Assembly (NCBI GenBank): GCA_014529385.2
Contig: CM043962.1
Span: forward strand, 48,556,598 to 48,620,597
Length of the DNA: 64,000 nt
Direction of reading: 5' to 3'
Source: Adiantum capillus-veneris
Taxonomy: Eukaryota; Streptophyta; Polypodiopsida; Polypodiales; Pteridaceae
Shown: positions 62,553 to 64,000 of the stretch, piece after piece
How the letters are laid out: each line of letters begins with the position of its first letter
Numbering within the stretch: the stretch's first letter is position 1
The notes under the pieces: model-generated
What the model was told of the DNA's origin: nothing
What the model saw: only the letters and a program-made list of their open reading frames with translations
The model's database searches: none
Made by a program: the position numbers and the translations under genes

Positions 62553-62762
62553 ATGGTTGAGGTTCTATTCAAAGCTAGAATTAAAGCTAATCGGCCATAC
62601 CCAATTGGATGGATCCAAATGGCACCCATCTATCATAAACTGACCAAGATAAGGCTAACCAAAGGCAAAACGACTTTGTATGACCCCGACACAAAAATAT
62701 GGCATGCATTAACACCTTATGAGGTGGAGATGCTTGCTGAAAGAAGGGAGAAATTGGTCTAG
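62553..62762 (+). pseudogene. Unrecognised ORF fragment inside element I
   Basis: A 69-codon frame with protein-like composition (PYPIGWIQMAPIYHKL, YDPDTKIWHALTPYEVEML). It is in a region of similar broken frames going back to about 61240, some highly acidic (DDEEMDDDQEDD-like at 61300). I know no family for it. It sits at the 3' end of a retroelement interior and was probably part of that element's protein. Confidence 0.35.
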
Positions 62763-62928
62763 TACTCCTCAACAACAATTGGCGGTCAAAAGTGGTCAAG
62801 CACTAGCTCAGCAAGTGTAGAGACCTAAAAAGAAGAAAGCTTCAGACAAGAGGAAAGCAAAGCAAAAGAGATGAAGCCAGACCCAATGTATGGAATACTG
62901 TACATTAGAAAATTCAAGAAGGTTACTA

Positions 62929-63584
62929 GTCATAAAATCTAATATCTAGCTCACCCAAATGATTTTCTCATATTAAAATGATCATTTAATGTGGGAGAAT
63001 AATCGGGAGCAAGAGTTGGAATAGAGACATGTGCTTCTAGATCTATCTCAACAAGGGACCAAAAGGAGAGAGTTGTATCTCAATAGGGGTCCAAAAGGAG
63101 ATTGTTTACCAAAGAGCAATGTGTAATAAGTGCTTCTAGACTTATCCCAATAGGGGACCAAAAGAGGAGAGATGGTTACATCTCAATAGGGGTCCAAAAG
63201 GATATTGTTTACCAAAGAGCAATGTGTAATATGTGCTTCTAAACTTATCTCAGCAGGGGACCAAGAGGAGAGATGGTTACATCTCAATAGGGGTCCAAAA
63301 GAAGATAGTCTATCAAAGAGCAATGTGTATCTAATGGAGCTTAAAAGACCTTAGGGTTGGCTTCATTGAAGACCTCCAAAGGTTAGTGTTAAAAGTCCTT
63401 AGACCTTAGCCAAGCTAGGGTTGTGCTTGAGGTGGGAACCCGGCCTAAGCTTGAGGTGTTGGTCATGCTTGGTGACTAAGGTTCTTGTCATGCTTGATGA
63501 GTAAGGTGCTTGTCGTGCTTGCTGACTAAGGTGCTTGAGGTGCTTGAGGTGCTTGTTGACTAAGGTGCTTGAGAGGTGCTTGTC
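62929..63584 (+). repeat. 3' LTR of element I (A-type, interrupted by element J)
   Basis: Reverse-complement match to the terminal part of the LTRs of element A (GTCATAAA..., CCCAAATGATTTTCTCATAT, then the GATCTATCTCAACA block). It contains a triplicated unit of about 100 bp at 63031-63329 and short GGTGCTTGAGGTGCTTG-type repeats at 63440-63580. The LTR is broken at 63585. Confidence 0.85.
63031..63329. repeat. Three tandem units of about 100 bp within the LTR of element I
   Basis: Units begin at 63031, 63130 and 63233 with GTGCTTCTA and share CTCAATAGGGGTCCAAAAG and CAAAGAGCAATGTGTA. The LTRs of element A have a single copy. Confidence 0.92.
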
Positions 63585-63774
63585 TGAAGGGGATCGGGCA
63601 GCACCACAGACGGAGAGTGAGAGAGAGAAGGAGACACACGACACACAGATATGGGTGGGGAGACTCAAAGAGTGAGCAGCCCCCTATACACTTATGCTAT
63701 GTATAAGGTATACAAGTCAGTGGGCGCCCAAACTTTGGGCGGCCGGGCAAGGCACATGCGCCTATACCCCAACA
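63585..63774 (-). repeat. 3' LTR of element J
   Basis: 190 bp, TGAAGGGG...TATACCCCAACA. The ends and the CACTTAAAG flank match element H, but the middle differs, so it belongs to a sister family. Confidence 0.88.
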
Positions 63775-63782
63775 ACCTCCCA

Positions 63783-63803
63783 CTTAAAGGCGATGCCTTT
63801 AAG
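63783..63803. repeat. 9-bp inverted repeat overlapping the polypurine tract of element J
   Basis: Arms CTTAAAGGC (63783-63791) and GCCTTTAAG (63795-63803) with a 3-base loop. Confidence 0.85.
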
Positions 63804-64000
63804 CAAGAGAACCTAGTCTAAAGACTACAAAACGCGAGAGAAAATCGCTCTCAACCGATGCCCACTGGCTGGCTGTGATCGTGTGCATCCGGTTGTCCTG
63901 CTCCCGTGTAAGTCCATACACCACCAGACGTACCGCACACGTACTGCAAGTATGTACGCAATACCTGCATATCTCCCTCGTGCACTATGCCATCATCAGT

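Larger units (their letters stand above)
61241..63584 (+). mobile_element. Element I: 3' end of an A-type LTR retrotransposon in plus orientation
   Basis: An A-type LTR begins at 62929, preceded by a polypurine tract related to that of element A. The interior to its left (61241-62916) shows no chromovirus pol. Instead it has acidic and charged frames with stops. The LTR is cut at 63585 by copia element J and should continue beyond J, outside the window. Element I may be a non-autonomous relative of A. Confidence 0.6.
63585..64000 (-). mobile_element. Element J: Ty1/copia element related to H, 3' end only
   Basis: A 190-bp LTR (63585-63774) with the same ends as element H is followed on the right by the same polypurine tract and by presumed interior sequence. 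The body continues past the window edge. No coding domain is visible in the 225 bp of interior available. It inserted into the LTR of element I. The 5 bases before it are TTGTC, so the same five should follow its other end. Confidence 0.85.

Noticed and set aside
63031..63329. CRISPR-like array
   Set aside because: The units are directly adjacent, similar throughout and lie in a plant LTR. There are no unique spacers and no cas genes.

Overview
This window looks like nuclear DNA of a land plant with a large, repeat-rich genome. Three things point that way: plant-type Ty3/gypsy and Ty1/copia LTR retrotransposons nested in one another, a plant L1-like LINE, and one intact secretory class III peroxidase gene with GT-AG introns. 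Long (CT)n/(GA)n and (GT)n microsatellites and the degraded state of most elements would fit a fern or another large-genome plant, but the sequence alone does not fix the species. No bacterial operon, rRNA, functional tRNA or CRISPR array was seen.

Layout. 1-20440: element A, a chromovirus-type Ty3 element on the minus strand with long LTRs, running off the left edge. It was split by element B (4618-18395), an Athila/Tat-like Ty3 element with 597-bp LTRs and a tRNA-Asp-like primer site. The two halves of A rejoin exactly in frame across B. 20441-27009: old debris, namely coiled-coil-type reading frames, a minus-strand copia element C (RNase H, RT, integrase fragments) and a plus-strand gypsy integrase scrap. 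27010-31423: element D, a decayed copia element with 198-bp LTRs and a perfect TGATG target duplication. 32780-44830: element E, with 142-bp LTRs, which carries element F (37038-44562). F is a long-LTR element whose interior encodes a reading frame that I do not recognise as gag or pol. 45084 to about 48000: LINE G, 5'-truncated, minus strand. 49452-54965: element H, a young copia element (192-bp LTRs with two differences, TATCC duplication), disabled by one stop codon and one small deletion. 56522-58129: the peroxidase gene, apparently the only intact host gene. About 59878-60075: a probable tRNA-derived SINE. 61240-63584: the 3' end of element I, which has an A-type LTR in opposite orientation. 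63585-64000: the start of a second H-like copia element (J), inserted in the LTR of I.

How the parts relate. The order of events can be read from the nesting: B into A, F into E, J into I. Boundaries are set by TG...CA ends, primer-binding sites, polypurine tracts and target duplications, which agree with one another in most cases. The peroxidase gene lies just downstream of the recent H insertion and carries microsatellites in its introns. The points most worth follow-up are the unrecognised ORF of F, a second retropepsin-like segment downstream of the integrase in B, an inverted repeat overlapping the polypurine tract of H and J, and the purine-rich 3' end of peroxidase intron 1.
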